In this document: in pieces, positions 20,087 through 30,215 of the stretch
How the letters are laid out: each line of letters starts with the position of its first letter
Position numbering within the stretch: the stretch's first letter is position 1
Assembly (NCBI GenBank): GCA_032718475.1
Contig: JAUCBJ010008360.1
Span: 1-31,497, forward strand
Reading direction: 5' to 3'
From: Nemertoderma westbladi
Taxonomy: Eukaryota > Xenacoelomorpha > Nemertodermatida > Nemertodermatidae
Length of the DNA stretch: 31,497 nucleotides
The notes under the pieces: model-generated
The model's input: the letters and a program-made list of their open reading frames with translations, nothing else
Database searches by the model: none
Told to the model about the DNA's origin: nothing
Position numbers and translations under genes: made by a program

Positions 20087-21059
20087 ATGGTCGCTCTAGC
20101 AATGGAATATAACATCGACATCATCTGCATCCAAGAACATCGGATTTGTCATGAAGACACTGCCATGAAGTACAATGACATTGGAAATGGATGGACGTTA
20201 GTAACAAGCTCAGCAGTAAGAAACTCGGCCAATGCATCTATTGGAGGAGTAGGAATTCCACCAAGTCCATTTGCACTTAAGACCCTAAACAACATCGAAT
20301 CTATAAATTCCAGGGTTATGATAGCAACATTTGAGGGGGAATCCCAAGACAACAGTAATATGTTGCTACAGTCCAACCAATGCCTCAAAACCAGAACAAG
20401 CAGTCAAGTGTTATGAAGATCTGACTGGACTTATAAAGGACATTCCGAAACACAATGTTAAAGTCATTGCTGGTGACCTGAATTCTCAAATTGGCCCAGA
20501 AGACATCAAGGGTTACACATATAACACCAGTTCTAATAGAAATGGGCACTTACTTTTAGACCTAATGGAAGAATGTGTATTGATACCAACAAACACCACA
20601 TTCAAAAAGAGTAAGTGGAAGCTATGGACCTTTCAATACCCTAATGGAACCAAAGCAAAACTGGATTACATCCTTATAAACAAAAAGTGGAGAAACAGCA
20701 TGATCAACTGCGAGGCATACAGCTTGTTCAACCTAATCGGTTCGGACCACAGAATTGTGACTGCAGAGATCAGACTCAGTTTGAGAGCCAGCAAACCCAG
20801 TACAAGCAAGCAAATCAACTATGACTGGGAGAAACTCAGAACTGATAATGCAGTAAAGGATGCTTACACAGTAGAAGTTCAAAACCGCTTTGAAGCACTT
20901 CAGTCAATGGATGAAGACCAGTCCACCGATTCAATATACCAGAATATAATAAATGCCCACAAGGAATCAGCTAAGAGGCATATCCCCCAGAAACCCAAAC
21001 GAAAACAGTATGTGCCATGGCAAAACTCTGAGGTTACTTGTAAGAGAGAAAGATCTTAA
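20087..21059 (+). pseudogene. Endonuclease domain of the retrotransposon
   Basis: Two overlapping frames (20087-20335 and 20331-21059) together cover an exonuclease-endonuclease-phosphatase fold. Visible are the IQEHR metal-site region, GDLNSQIG (catalytic Asp/Asn), LDYILINKKWRNS and SDHRIV (catalytic Asp-His). A one-base shift near 20335 separates the parts. The activity in intact relatives nicks target DNA to prime reverse transcription. Confidence 0.85.
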
Positions 21060-21239
21060 GATAGCCTACAAAGTAAAAACCGAACAAACAACAACCGAAA
21101 ACTTTAACAAGGTTGAGAAAGCTAAGGATAATCTTAAATTGGCCTACAACATCAGCCAGGAAAAGTACATACAGGATAAAATTGAAGCAATTACAACTGC
21201 TCACATACAGCAACAATGTGTGGCAAACTGTGAATGAGG

Positions 21240-22205
21240 TATCTGGTCGGAAAAGTTGCGCAAATGGGCGCCTTAAAGCCTATAGTCCCGAAGAACGTGT
21301 GGGGAAGTGGAAAAATCACTTCAGCAACTTACTTGGGCAGCCACCAAACATCTAGGTCAGGCCTACAAGGAAAATATATGACAAGACACTACCTATAGAG
21401 ACAGGGGACTTCACACCTGCCGAACTCCAAAGAAGCATTAAAAGCATGTCCAATCATAAAGCGAGTGGATTAGATGAAATTCCAGCGGAGGTATGGAAAA
21501 CAGGAGTGCTAAACAGACCATTATTGAATGTTTGCAACCGGATGTTAAAAGGGGAAAAGCCTCCACCAATTTTGGACTAAAGGTCAACTAAAGCCTCTCC
21601 CCAAGAAAGGATACCTCGGTATACCAACAAACTATCGTGGGATCTGTCTGCTTGTGGTAGCTGCCAAAATATACAATAAAATGATTCTATATAGGATTAG
21701 GCCTCACATAGAGAAACTACTGCATAAGAGCCAAAACGGATTTCGACCAAGTAGGTCAACAATAGCTCAGATACTTGCACTGCGGAGACTGATTGATGGA
21801 ATAATCGTAACAAGTAGCAAAGAATGGTGATGGAGACCAGATGGTGAAACTGAGTTTTTCTCAATCCTGGCTGGCGTACTGCAAGGTGACACATTAGCAC
21901 CATTACTATTTGTAATTGTGCTGGATTACGCAATGAGGATTGCCACAAAGGGTGAAGACCTGGGATTCACACTTCAAGAACGCAGAAGTAGTAAATATCC
22001 GGCAACTACAGTCACAGACACCGACTTCGTGGATGATATCGCCCTGCTCTCTAATACGCTAGCAGAGGCACAGCTTCTACTAAATAACGTGGAGAGGGCT
22101 GCTGAGGAGGTTGGATTGTATATAAATGCTACCAAGACCGAATTCATGACTTTTAATGTTGACTTGACAACCATTGATAATAATCAACTAAGGAAAGTTG
22201 ACGAC
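21240..22205 (+). pseudogene. Reverse transcriptase domain with motif A deletion
   Basis: The RT N-terminal blocks run to ILALRRLIDGII, then VTSSKEW and a stop, and resume at GETEFFSILAGVLQGDTLAP. The segment that should contain the first catalytic Asp (as FVDFFNAFDSV in the copy at 16299-17595) is absent. Motif C reads FVDD rather than the usual YADD or FADD, keeping both Asp. The domain cannot be active. Confidence 0.85.
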
Positions 22206-22206
22206 T

Positions 22207-22222
22207 GATGATGATGATGATT
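22207..22222. repeat. (GAT)n microsatellite inside the retrotransposon
   Basis: Five GAT-type triplets follow the KVDD codons, an expansion of an Asp codon pair that lies before the YLGSW block. Confidence 0.8.
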
Positions 22223-22799
22223 CGTAATTCCAGTACCTAGGATCATGGATAGAGAGTAGCAAATAGGACATAGAAGTTAGGAAAGCAAAGGCTTGGGTAG
22301 CTCTATCAAAAATGGATACCATCTGGAAATCAGATCTCCCCAGGCACCTAAGACTAAGTTCTTTCGAGCCACAGTGGAAAGTGTATTTTTATACGGGGGT
22401 AAGACCTGGACACTGACTAAATCACTTGAACAACGAATTGATGGTTGCTATACAAGACTACTAAGAGCAGCCCTAAACATCAGCTGGAGACAACACATGA
22501 CAAATGCCGAGCTTTATGGTACAATACCACCTGTATCATCCACCCTCCGTGAACGCAGATTAAGATTCAGTGGGCACTGCTGGCAAGTAAAGATGAAGTC
22601 ATACCAGATCTAGTTTTCTGGCAACCAACTCATGGAAAGCGTAGTCGTGGATGACCACCCATAACATATATAGATCAACTTGAAAGGGATACTGAACTTG
22701 GGAGAAACGAAATTGCGACAACTATGGAGAATCGGGAAGCCTGGAAGGATCTCATTTCCACTGTCCGAGTTCGCTCGACTTAGTAGTAGTAGTGCTAAC

Positions 22800-22961
22800 T
22801 CGAGGTTGTTCTTCAAGAATACGCTGTACCTGCACAGTAACTCTGTCACCATCAGCATATCTTACTAGCCCCATCAGTTTTATGAATGCAGACTGCGATT
22901 CAGTTTCTACTACTGGAGAAGTAAAGACAAGGAGCTCGTACATCATACCAAATCTAATTGT
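22800..22961 (-). CDS. Exon-like 54-codon segment, unknown protein
   Basis: Between two copies of the LINE C-terminus, the minus strand holds a 162-bp open segment with protein-like composition: IRFGMMYELLVFTSPVVETE, SQSAFIKLMGLVRYADGDRV, TVQVQRILEEQPR. It is bounded by a possible acceptor (tactcag, AG at 22963-22962) and a possible donor (cga|GTTAGC), both in phase 0, though the pyrimidine tract is poor. I do not recognise the family. The complementary frame is Ser/Thr/Cys-rich, as expected opposite a real coding strand. It could be a host exon interrupted by LINE insertions, or part of another mobile element. Confidence 0.3.
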
Positions 22962-22965
22962 CTGA

Positions 22966-23132
22966 GTACAATGTGGGCGCCCCTGCGGACGACCGGCTAT
23001 GGCATACTGTATAGACCAAATTGAAAGGGATACTGGACTTGGGAGTGTCGAGATTGCGACTACTATGGAGAATCGTGAAGCATGGAAGGACATCATTCCT
23101 ACTGTCAGATGTCAGAATTCGTTCGACACCTA
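22966..23132 (+). pseudogene. Second copy of the retrotransposon C-terminus
   Basis: GRPCGRPAMAYCIDQIERDT and GSVEIATTMENREAWKDII match IDQLERDTELGRNEIATTME at 22670-22770 of the long copy, with clear divergence. It is a 5'-truncated insertion of the same or a sister family, in the same orientation. Confidence 0.8.
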
Positions 23133-23390
23133 GTTTTTCGACCTATTCACTGTTCAGTCACTTTGACTGAAATAGAAATTTGATAGAATTGTGGCCATGT
23201 ATGATAAATAATTTGTTGACTATGATTAAGACATTAGACACTGCTTGAGCTTATATTGTAAACGTGGGTTGAAGAATTTACTGTGTAGAATCACCCATGG
23301 TTGTGTGTATATATATATACCCTATACATAGCTCAACCACAGACATTTCCTGTCTTCATAAGCCTAAAACCTAAAAGATTCTCCCATTCT

Positions 23391-23600
23391 GAGAAAGGGG
23401 GAGGAAGGGGTGGCGCAAATCCCATATAGTCGAATTAATATCCCGCCTCAAATCTTCAATTATCAACTAAGGGAAAGGTTCAGGTTACAGTGGTACGTTA
23501 TTATAACCAAAACAATAAACAAAACTCAATAATACACATTATGGTAAAATTTTTCTTAGTAATCAGAGGTTATTTACCTGTGATGTATTTACCAGGGAGA
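23391..23600 (+). repeat. Dispersed repeat family, copy 2
   Basis: gagaaagggggaggaagggg precedes the core gcgcaaatcccatatagtcg, gaattaatatcccgcctc and aactaagggaaagg. Beyond the core, aaccaaaacaataa and a taccagggag segment are shared with copy 3 (28720-28810). Confidence 0.75.
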
Positions 23601-23844
23601 AATTTGAGTGCGTCAAGACAAGAGAAAGGAACACTGCAATATTATTCCTCCATGGTTCTCGCCTTTCATCACTTTAGCCAGAGGTTCGAAATCTGTTCGA
23701 CAACAAATGTTCATTTATAATGAGCCCCTACCATAAAAAATGCCTATAGGATAGGAAAGTTGGGCCAAACACATTCAGTAGTCTGTGTTGAATGATAATT
23801 AGAAACGGTTGAAACAACGGTCCCCAAAGTAACAAGATTATATT

Positions 23845-23997
23845 TGGCCCAAATGTGGTTGGCCCATATGTGGTTGGCCCAAATGTGGTTGGCCGAAATG
23901 TGTTTGGTCCAAATGTGGGTCACATTTGGCCCAGATGAGGAACACACGTGGGCAAAATGTGGTTAGTTGTGGTTAATTTTTGGCCCAAATGTGGTTT
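23845..23997. repeat. 15-bp minisatellite (TGGCCCAAATGTGGT)
   Basis: Four good units at 23848-23905 and scattered derived ones up to 23997, including an inverted-looking gggtcacatttggcccag part. The minus open frame with NHIWA repeats is a product of this array and not a gene. Confidence 0.85.
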
Positions 23998-24995
23998 GCC
24001 CAACTGTCCGATCACGCAGCTATCAGCATCAGGGCCATCCTGGCAGAATGGGGACTGCATTATTTAATATAAACATCACTATTGCACTTCCACACTACTA
24101 TTTTAATGCATTATTTTATTGCATGACCCTCCTCCCCCCAGATTGTGGTCAATTGTTTCAAGTTACTTAATTGTTTATTATATGTATTATTATTACTAAT
24201 ACACAGTTGAATTATTTTATTTATCTGACGTAATAAAACCCATTCAAACGTTTGTTTGAATTTTAGTTTTATTTAAATTTGTTATGGTATTCAAATTAGT
24301 CCTGAAGATCGGTTGCATGCAACCTACAGTAGTTCGACTACTAATCATACATCTCATTCGTTTCATTTTTTTAATAAAACTAGTCATATCTCCATGTCAA
24401 TCAACTATTAAAACATTCCCACTGTAAAGTAGACCTACTAGTTTACATACACCCCTTAGTAAGCTTATAGATTTACATTGTCATTATTTTTCAGTGTACA
24501 AAATAAATTTCTCTCTTTAATAATGTAAATAAACTGTTGAACTTGAACTTTACAATTTATTTAATTTCTAATATTATACCAATCTATAATTGCCACGGTT
24601 GTAAAACCAATAATAAGATTATAGTTTTAAGTTCATTGGCTTATTCAAATAAATGTAATGAGATTAATCAAGGAAACCATATAATTGCGGTTGGTTGGGC
24701 TACCCCGGTATGGATGAATCACTGTTTGCGCAACACTGATTCTAAATAAGGCATTCAACCAGACCAGAGACACAAGGGCCTAATTATATTACACAATGCT
24801 ATGCTGCAATTTGTTAAGCCGCAGAGGAAACAGATAAGGGACAGTGCAACCCCTTTCCAAGAAATCATGTCGTCCTCATGTTTAAACAAGGAGATAAGCT
24901 TATGATATTTATACCGGGTAACCGCATTTTCTGTCCTGGCTAAACATTTCAATATACATTACACAATTGTAACAATAATTAGTAAAATAAAAAAT
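23998..24995. other. Region upstream of the secreted-peptide gene; no other gene seen
   Basis: AT-rich. Near 24505-24550 a gtaaataaactgttgaacttgaac stretch resembles the 3' end of some LINE/SINE repeats. The 240 bases before the ATG at 24996 would hold the promoter and 5' UTR; no convincing TATA element is placed with confidence. Confidence 0.35.
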
Positions 24996-25493
24996 ATGGC
25001 ACCATCAAGCATTACCTTATTAATATTATTATTTATCATTGTGGGAGTGGTGTTTGAGACCGTGGGAAGTCAGTACAGGAGTCTAGATCAATCGGTTACA
25101 GAGGAAATTCGTAAGGTTTATAGTTGTGGCGATTTTACAAGCAATATCTTACCGATAATGAGTGCTGTTTGCAATAATTGTTTCGCTAGAAGAACTAGAA
25201 GGCAAGCGCCAACACTATTTAGGACGACACGGGTAACGAGAAGCGAAGAAACAAACTTTGAAAGGGTTAGTTATCCTGTAATGCTAATAAATAATTTATA
25301 CTGTGGAAGATCATCCAAGATGGTGCTCGAACAGGGATTCCTTGGCTTAATGAACCTAAAAGGATCTCCATTCATAATAAAATATAGCAATTACAGTGAG
25401 CAAAACAGTATTCAGTTACAGTATAGCAAAACAGATTATTATTTTACTGCAAGGCCAATGCGAGAGTGTTGGAGTTATTTAGTGCTGAAATAA
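24996..25493 (+). CDS. Secreted cysteine-containing peptide precursor, first coding exon (insulin-family-like candidate)
   Basis: The ATG in context aaaaatATGg starts a clear signal peptide (hydrophobic ITLLILLFIIVGVVF, likely cleavage near VGS|QYRS). The mature part has SCGDFTSNILPIMSAVCNNC and then RRTRR, a furin-type RTRR site, resembling an insulin B chain followed by a processing site. The B-chain pattern is off: 14 residues between the first two Cys rather than 11, and an extra Cys (CNNC). The frame stays open to a TAA at 25491-25493, giving 165 residues with five Cys. GT sites at 25233 (GGG|TAACG context), 25266 and 25278 all lie in phase 0 and could splice to the exon at 31230, which also starts in phase 0. 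So it is either a single-exon secreted protein or exon 1 of a two-exon prohormone. Coding status is fairly secure; family is not. Confidence 0.55.
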   Translation: MAPSSITLLILLFIIVGVVFETVGSQYRSLDQSVTEEIRKVYSCGDFTSNILPIMSAVCNNCFARRTRRQAPTLFRTTRVTRSEETNFERVSYPVMLINNLYCGRSSKMVLEQGFLGLMNLKGSPFIIKYSNYSEQNSIQLQYSKTDYYFTARPMRECWSYLVLK

Positions 25494-25681
25494 ATATATC
25501 CACGAAAAACGTTAGCCTTGCTTTGTGGTGCTCTAGTAGGCGTTAGGTTCATTCTCATTAAATTTAAATGATTAATTCTTCTCAAATGTCATTTCCGTTT
25601 GGATGGTGCCTATTGTGTTATTATGGACATAAAAAATTTGGATATTGAATTATTTACAATAATCCAATTTTACTATTAATA

Positions 25682-26340
25682 GGTCGGGCGAACTCGGACA
25701 GTGGAAATTAGGTCCTTTCAGGCTTCCCTATTCTACATAATTGTTGCAATTTTGTTTCTCCATAACCCAGTACCACTTTCAAGTTGGTTTTTATATAGCC
25801 GGTCGTCCGTGGCAACGCATACCTACCATGTGCTGTTTGCCAGAAAAGTAGATCTGGTATGACCTCATCTTTACTTCTCCAGCAGTGCCCACTGAATCTT
25901 AATCTGCGTTCACGGAGGGTGGTTGATACAGGTGATATTGTACCATAAAGCTCGGCGTTGTCATGTGTTGTCTCCAGCTGATGGTTAGGGCTGCCATTAG
26001 TAGTCTGTGTAACAATCATCAATTCGCTGTTCAAGTGATTTCGGTACTATTGGTCTTCAGGTGCCTGGAGAGGTCTGATTTACAGATGGTATCCATTTTT
26101 GATAGAACTACCCAAGCCTTTGCTTTTCTGCACATATTATATCCATTAACCAAGGTACAGAAAGTCCCTTCATCGTTTTTGAGATGATTATCATCGATGA
26201 TGGTCAGGCTTCCATTAACATTAACAGTCATGAATTCTGTTTTGGTAACTTTTTTATGCAATCCAATAATCCAAACCCCTGCACAGCCCTTTCAACGTTT
26301 AGTAAAATTCCGCATCAGCTAGCACATTAGAAAGTAGGGG
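25682..26340 (-). pseudogene. Retrotransposon 3' fragment, minus strand
   Basis: On the minus strand the order is an eroded LLSNVLADAE stretch (26330), KTEFMTVNVN, RKAKAWVVLSKMDTI, NAELYGTISPVSTTLRERRL, RFSGHCWRSKDEVIPDLLFW and a degenerate ERD/ETKLQQ end near 25700. These match the plus-strand copy from 22040 to 22780 block by block, with internal deletions (the YLGSW and YGGKTW blocks are reduced). It lies inside the putative intron. Confidence 0.85.
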
Positions 26341-27114
26341 GATATGTATGTATGTTTGTCGTTGCTCTATCCCCGCCTAAACGCTCCGGTGAATCGTTAC
26401 GAGACTTTGTATGGTGGTTTATATGTGTATCGGCGATGGAATAGGAAAGTTACGCGTTAATTAATTAATTAATTATCGAGATAATTATATAAGATCGTAA
26501 GTAAGAATTGGACCAACATTAATACTGTGGAGGCTGTATGCTTTTACTGTAAGGCTGAATGTTTACTCAGCCTCATAATGATTCTCCATAAGGCTAACTA
26601 ACATTACAGTTTGAAATATAAAAATCACTGCTTATTATCTGTATCAGGTTATACACTGGCATTCAAAATATTTTATAAGTGAATACCATTTAGCGGCTAA
26701 GATTACTCTCTGTCAGACTCCCCTTCAGAACGTTGTTGAGGGAATTTACTTTACTTTACTCTACTGTGCCATTCAGCTGAATGGATTTGAGCAATCGTCA
26801 TGTTACAGAGTGGGATCTCTCTCTGACCATAGGCAAATAACCAGCTGATAGCTCCTTCCCTCAGAATGCAACACAAACTCTTGCTTGGAATTTTCTAGGA
26901 GGGTGAGCCTGAGTGCTTGAAAAATTGCCTTTTTTATAATTTACTGTGAACATATTATTATATTGTTAGTTGGTCATCTACAAGGTAGGTGTATGTGACT
27001 GTATATGACATGGTGTAAACCCAAGATATTAAATAGTTGTGGCTGTCCTCTTACATAACCCAATAGGTTAGGAACCCCTTAGGATTTCCAGCATTTTACC
27101 TCTATGGATGGAGT
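26341..27114. other. No gene seen
   Basis: A gtatgtatgtttgt stretch with ccccgcctaaacgctccgg (26346-26395) looks like the terminus of a dispersed repeat; the rest is unassigned. (TTAA)n near 26457-26475. Confidence 0.4.
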
Positions 27115-27160
27115 TAACCCTATTTAACCCGTGGGGTCAACATGACCCCCCCCCCCGTGG
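27112..27160. repeat. Possible piggyBac-like terminus with hairpin and poly(C)
   Basis: gTTAA|CCCtatttaacccgtg leads to GGGGTCA aca TGACCCC (27133-27149), a 7-bp hairpin. TTAA followed by CCC and a GGGTCA palindrome resembles some piggyBac-type ends. A run of 11 C occupies 27146-27156. No partner end was found. Confidence 0.3.
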
Positions 27161-27935
27161 TTTTTTGTTATAACTCTGAAACAAACGCAGTTGAGAATCT
27201 GAAATTTTATGCCTTTTCTTTAAAATCTATTCCCTTCCTAATTGTAAAAACAGTATTTAAAATTTTGGGAAGTTTTCGAGTTATAGCACCATATTTTTTG
27301 AGACGTTATTTAAAAGTTCGATTTCATGAAATATGATTTGTTATTCCCCATTAAAAACTGTTTAAAATAACAATACAATGGTGGGCTATGTAAAAAAATA
27401 TCCGAATTCGCCCTAGGGAAAATATAACCAGTTATTAATCCCATCCCGCTTTTGGTAGCTTAGTTACATCCTATCAATTAGAATATAATAATAAAATATA
27501 AAATATTCGCATATTAATAGGTTCCATCCACTAGCTACCATGGTTACAATTCACAACCACTTTGATTATAACTTAAGGCAGCGACAGTAATGTACAGAGG
27601 CGCTTGCATATGCATATGTGGAAGAGGTATATTAAATCTGGAACTGATTTTAAAGATTGAGACCTGATAAAATGAGGGAGCAGAGTTCTAGAAATTCACA
27701 TTTGTTGCAATTCCTTCAATGATCAAATGTCCCTTTGATATTCAAGCAACTGAATTTTACGGTAGCTATGTTTTAGGTAAGCATAGCTATTATTTTCGAC
27801 ACTGGTTCCGTTCTCCTACTTTCCCGTAAAAAAATTTTATCGTAGCACTTGTTAATTTTTATCTATAATTTCAATTTATAATGCAGTAGTTCCTTTTAAA
27901 AAATATTATTCTAGAAGGAATACCGTTTTGACTAG
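27161..27935. other. No gene seen
   Basis: AT-rich. The plus frame at 27142-27336 begins in the poly(C) tract and has no recognisable motif. Confidence 0.4.
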
Positions 27936-28511
27936 AGTTCCGTATAGCACTACATTTTTGAAACATATTTCATTGTTACATGGCAACGTTGAAGAGTTGT
28001 AGAACAAATGAAAATAATTATATACTATTCTAAACCATAAATAAAATAAAATAATATTACGTTCTAGAACATATAGCTAGTTTATTTTTAATTTTAAAAT
28101 AGCTAGTAAATTAAAAAAAGTATATAAATGAATTTCTGAATACATTTAAATGAATATTGAAAATTGTTATATTTCTAACATATACCGGTAGCTAGTTTTT
28201 TTTAATTAAAATACCTAGTAAATCAAAAAAATAATTTTTAAATAAATTTCTGAATAGGCCAACATTTAAATTAATATTGAAAATTACCAAAGCCCCAAAC
28301 ATTAATAAAACAATTTTTATATTTTTTTAAAATTACAAGCTAATTAAAAATTGAAAAATAACTAGCTATATGTACTAGAACGTTATATTATTAATTTTAT
28401 TAAGTTCTAGAATAGTGTATAATATTTATATTTTGTTCTAGAACTCTACAATGTTGCCATGGTAACCATGATTTATGGTATAAAAATGTAGTGCTATGCG
28501 GATACGGAACT
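27936..28511. mobile_element. Palindromic MITE-like element with internal tandem duplication
   Basis: The ends agttccgta (27936) and tacggaact (28511) are inverted, and arms of 150 bp or more pair with indels: tagcactacattttt, catggcaac, gtagaacaaa, atactattcta, cgttctag and acatatagctag are met in the same order inward from both ends. The middle contains two copies (from about 28068 and 28179) of a roughly 110-bp segment sharing tagctagttt, aaatttctgaata and atattgaaaatt. No coding capacity. Confidence 0.75.
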
Positions 28512-28607
28512 GTTACCTTAGTTTTAATATTTTCTACGTCAAGAGTCAGTCCCCAAATCTGCAAAACTGTTATAACAAAAGTACGTTATTCAAGAAAGAT
28601 CGATCGC

Positions 28608-28810
28608 TAAGGAGACGGGTTGTTGGACGCAAATCCCATCTCGGCGAATTTATATTTCGTCTTAATGTTAAATTAAAAATTAAGGGAAATTAGCTTTTAC
28701 AATTGCACTCTATTCTAACCAAAACAATAAGTTAAAGACAATAGAACAGGTTACAGTTGTATTTTTTAGGCGTAATCAGCTGTTAATTGCGTCGATTTTA
28801 CCCTGGAGCG
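28608..28810 (+). repeat. Dispersed repeat family, copy 3
   Basis: ggacgcaaatcccatctcgg, cgaatttatatttcgtctta and aaattaagggaaa match copies 1 and 2; downstream aaccaaaacaataa and taccctggagcgg extend the match to copy 2. It lacks the poly(G) run. Confidence 0.75.
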
Positions 28811-29150
28811 GTATAAAGGTAAAAAAAGTAAAATGTTTATTCGGCCGTTAGGCCTGGGATTACGTGCAAAGTCGGGCGACCTATTTCCAGTGCGGGCCCC
28901 CTCGAACTACTGCATACTCCACAGAGGAAAAGCCAGTACCGGTACTCATTTGGTCATTGCAAGAAAAAATGCGCCCTTGTTACACCCGCTTTTTATTGCG
29001 TCGAAAGTCCCCTTATCTGTAGCTGGGAAATAAATCTGAGAAATAGAGCTATAAAATTTACGCTATTACCTACTATATAAATACATAATTTAATAAATGT
29101 ATTGATTGCTCTACTGCGCAGAAAGGCCACATATGAAAGCATTAAAAATG
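28811..29150. other. No gene seen
   Basis: The plus frame 28833-29033 has no recognisable motif. Confidence 0.35.
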
Positions 29151-29218
29151 ACTGAAATAATAGACATAAAATAAGATTACTGAAATAATAGACATAAAAT
29201 AAGATTACTGAAATAATG
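29151..29218. repeat. 28-bp tandem repeat, 2.4 copies
   Basis: Identical units beginning actgaaataatagacataaa at 29151 and 29179, with a partial third from 29207. Perfect identity suggests recent duplication. Confidence 0.9.
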
Positions 29219-29447
29219 TCTACCATAAGTCATAGTCGTTGAATTAAATCGTATCAATATAGGAAAAGAATAGTGATAAGAATATATATGCATAGTTATT
29301 TCCCCCAAAAAATACCACGCCCCATTTTTAATCAACTCCCCCCAAACAAAACCCTTTTAGAAATGTTTGAAGCCTTAAGAAATAAATTACTCGTAGGTGA
29401 GTGAAGATAATGGGGAATAACACACTTATTACCCTATTATTGAGTTA

Positions 29448-29525
29448 TTTTCCCGGTTATTTAACCCGCGGGCAGGAAATAACCCGAGGGCGAAGCCCGA
29501 GAGTGTTCCTGCCCAAGGGTAATAA
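29448..29525. repeat. GC-rich palindromic segment
   Basis: gggcaggaa (about 29470) pairs with ttcctgccc (about 29506), flanking cgagggcgaagcccgag, itself a GGGC gaa GCCC hairpin; outer taccc/gggta also pair. Looks like a transposon terminus, family unknown. Confidence 0.6.
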
Positions 29526-29714
29526 ATATAGTTACATCTCTATATTTGTTTGATTTGGGCCGGGTTTTTGGTGTTGGTGCTGGATTAGATGGAATTCATA
29601 TAAAATAAGCTAGAAATTTCAAATTTATTTTTTCGGCGAATGCCAACTTTTGGATTTCAAAATATGTCAGTTTTGTAAATTGATTGTTTGAAACTGTTTT
29701 TTGCGCAATATTAT

Positions 29715-30215
29715 CAAACTTGTATTTTTCGGTGCTGTGTGCGAATTTGGTGCCAGCACGAAATTTTTAAAATCCTTTCAATAGTTCAATTCATTGTGAT
29801 AACTTATTTTTCTCGCATTTTAATGGTTTATGGGTGTTCTGAATTCAATGGAATGAAGCAGAAATACAGCGTAAGTATTATCTTAAACTAGTATTTATCA
29901 GAAGTGGGTGCAAAATTTGGTGCTAGCACCAAATTTTGAAACCCATCAAATATATCAATAGATTGTGTCACCTTGTTTCTAGCGTGATATATGGGTTTGT
30001 AAGATTTCTGAATTCAATGGAATAAGAAAAAATTGCATAACAGTTCTTAAACTTGTATTATTCGGCGCTGAGTGAAACTTTTTGTGCAATTTGTGTGCAT
30101 TTTTGAAAATTAGAAAATTTATAGCATCATCTTGTTTCTTGCGTAAAAAACAGCACTGGACATCTCAAACTTGTACTTTTTAGTGATGGGGTGCAGGCAT
30201 CAAAATTTGCCATAT
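29715..30215. repeat. Degenerate tandem repeat of about 165 bp, roughly 3.5 copies
   Basis: Units start with tgtattttt-like sequence at 29721, 29891, 30054 and 30172. The first two share ttctgaattcaatggaat and tttggtgc(c/t)agcac; the third is internally deleted. Divergence of 20-30 percent by eye makes it old, satellite-like DNA. Confidence 0.7.

Larger units (their letters stand above)
20075..22797 (+). pseudogene. Non-LTR retrotransposon (endonuclease + reverse transcriptase), multiply broken
   Basis: The order is an apurinic-like endonuclease, then RT, then the C-terminal region. Endonuclease: VALAMEYNIDIICIQEHR (20090), GDLNSQIGPED (about 20472) and SDHRIVTAEI (about 20743); the N-terminal WNVR-type start is missing. 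RT: KASGLDEIPAEVWK, LPKKGYLGIPTNYRGICL, QNGFRPSRST, LQGDTLAPLLF, DFVDDIALLS, GLYINATKTEF. The C-terminal region includes FQYLGSWIE, SKMDTIWKSDL, YGGKTWTLT, LRERRLRFSGHCW and IDQLERDTELGRNEIATTME. Frameshifts occur near 20335, 21035, 21230, 21575 and 22600, with an in-frame stop near 22250. About 100 codons including motif A are deleted near 21815. The 3' end is a TAG-repeat tail (about 22781-22792). Same family as the copies at 15689, 22966, 25682 and 30893. Confidence 0.9.

Noticed and set aside
22752-23096. Whole 114-codon minus frame as one gene
   Set aside because: Both ends are antisense to LINE C-terminal sequence; only the middle 22800-22961 is retained as a candidate.
23744-23947. Protein with NHIWA repeats on the minus strand
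   Set aside because: The repeat is the 15-bp minisatellite read in frame; flanks show no coding signs.
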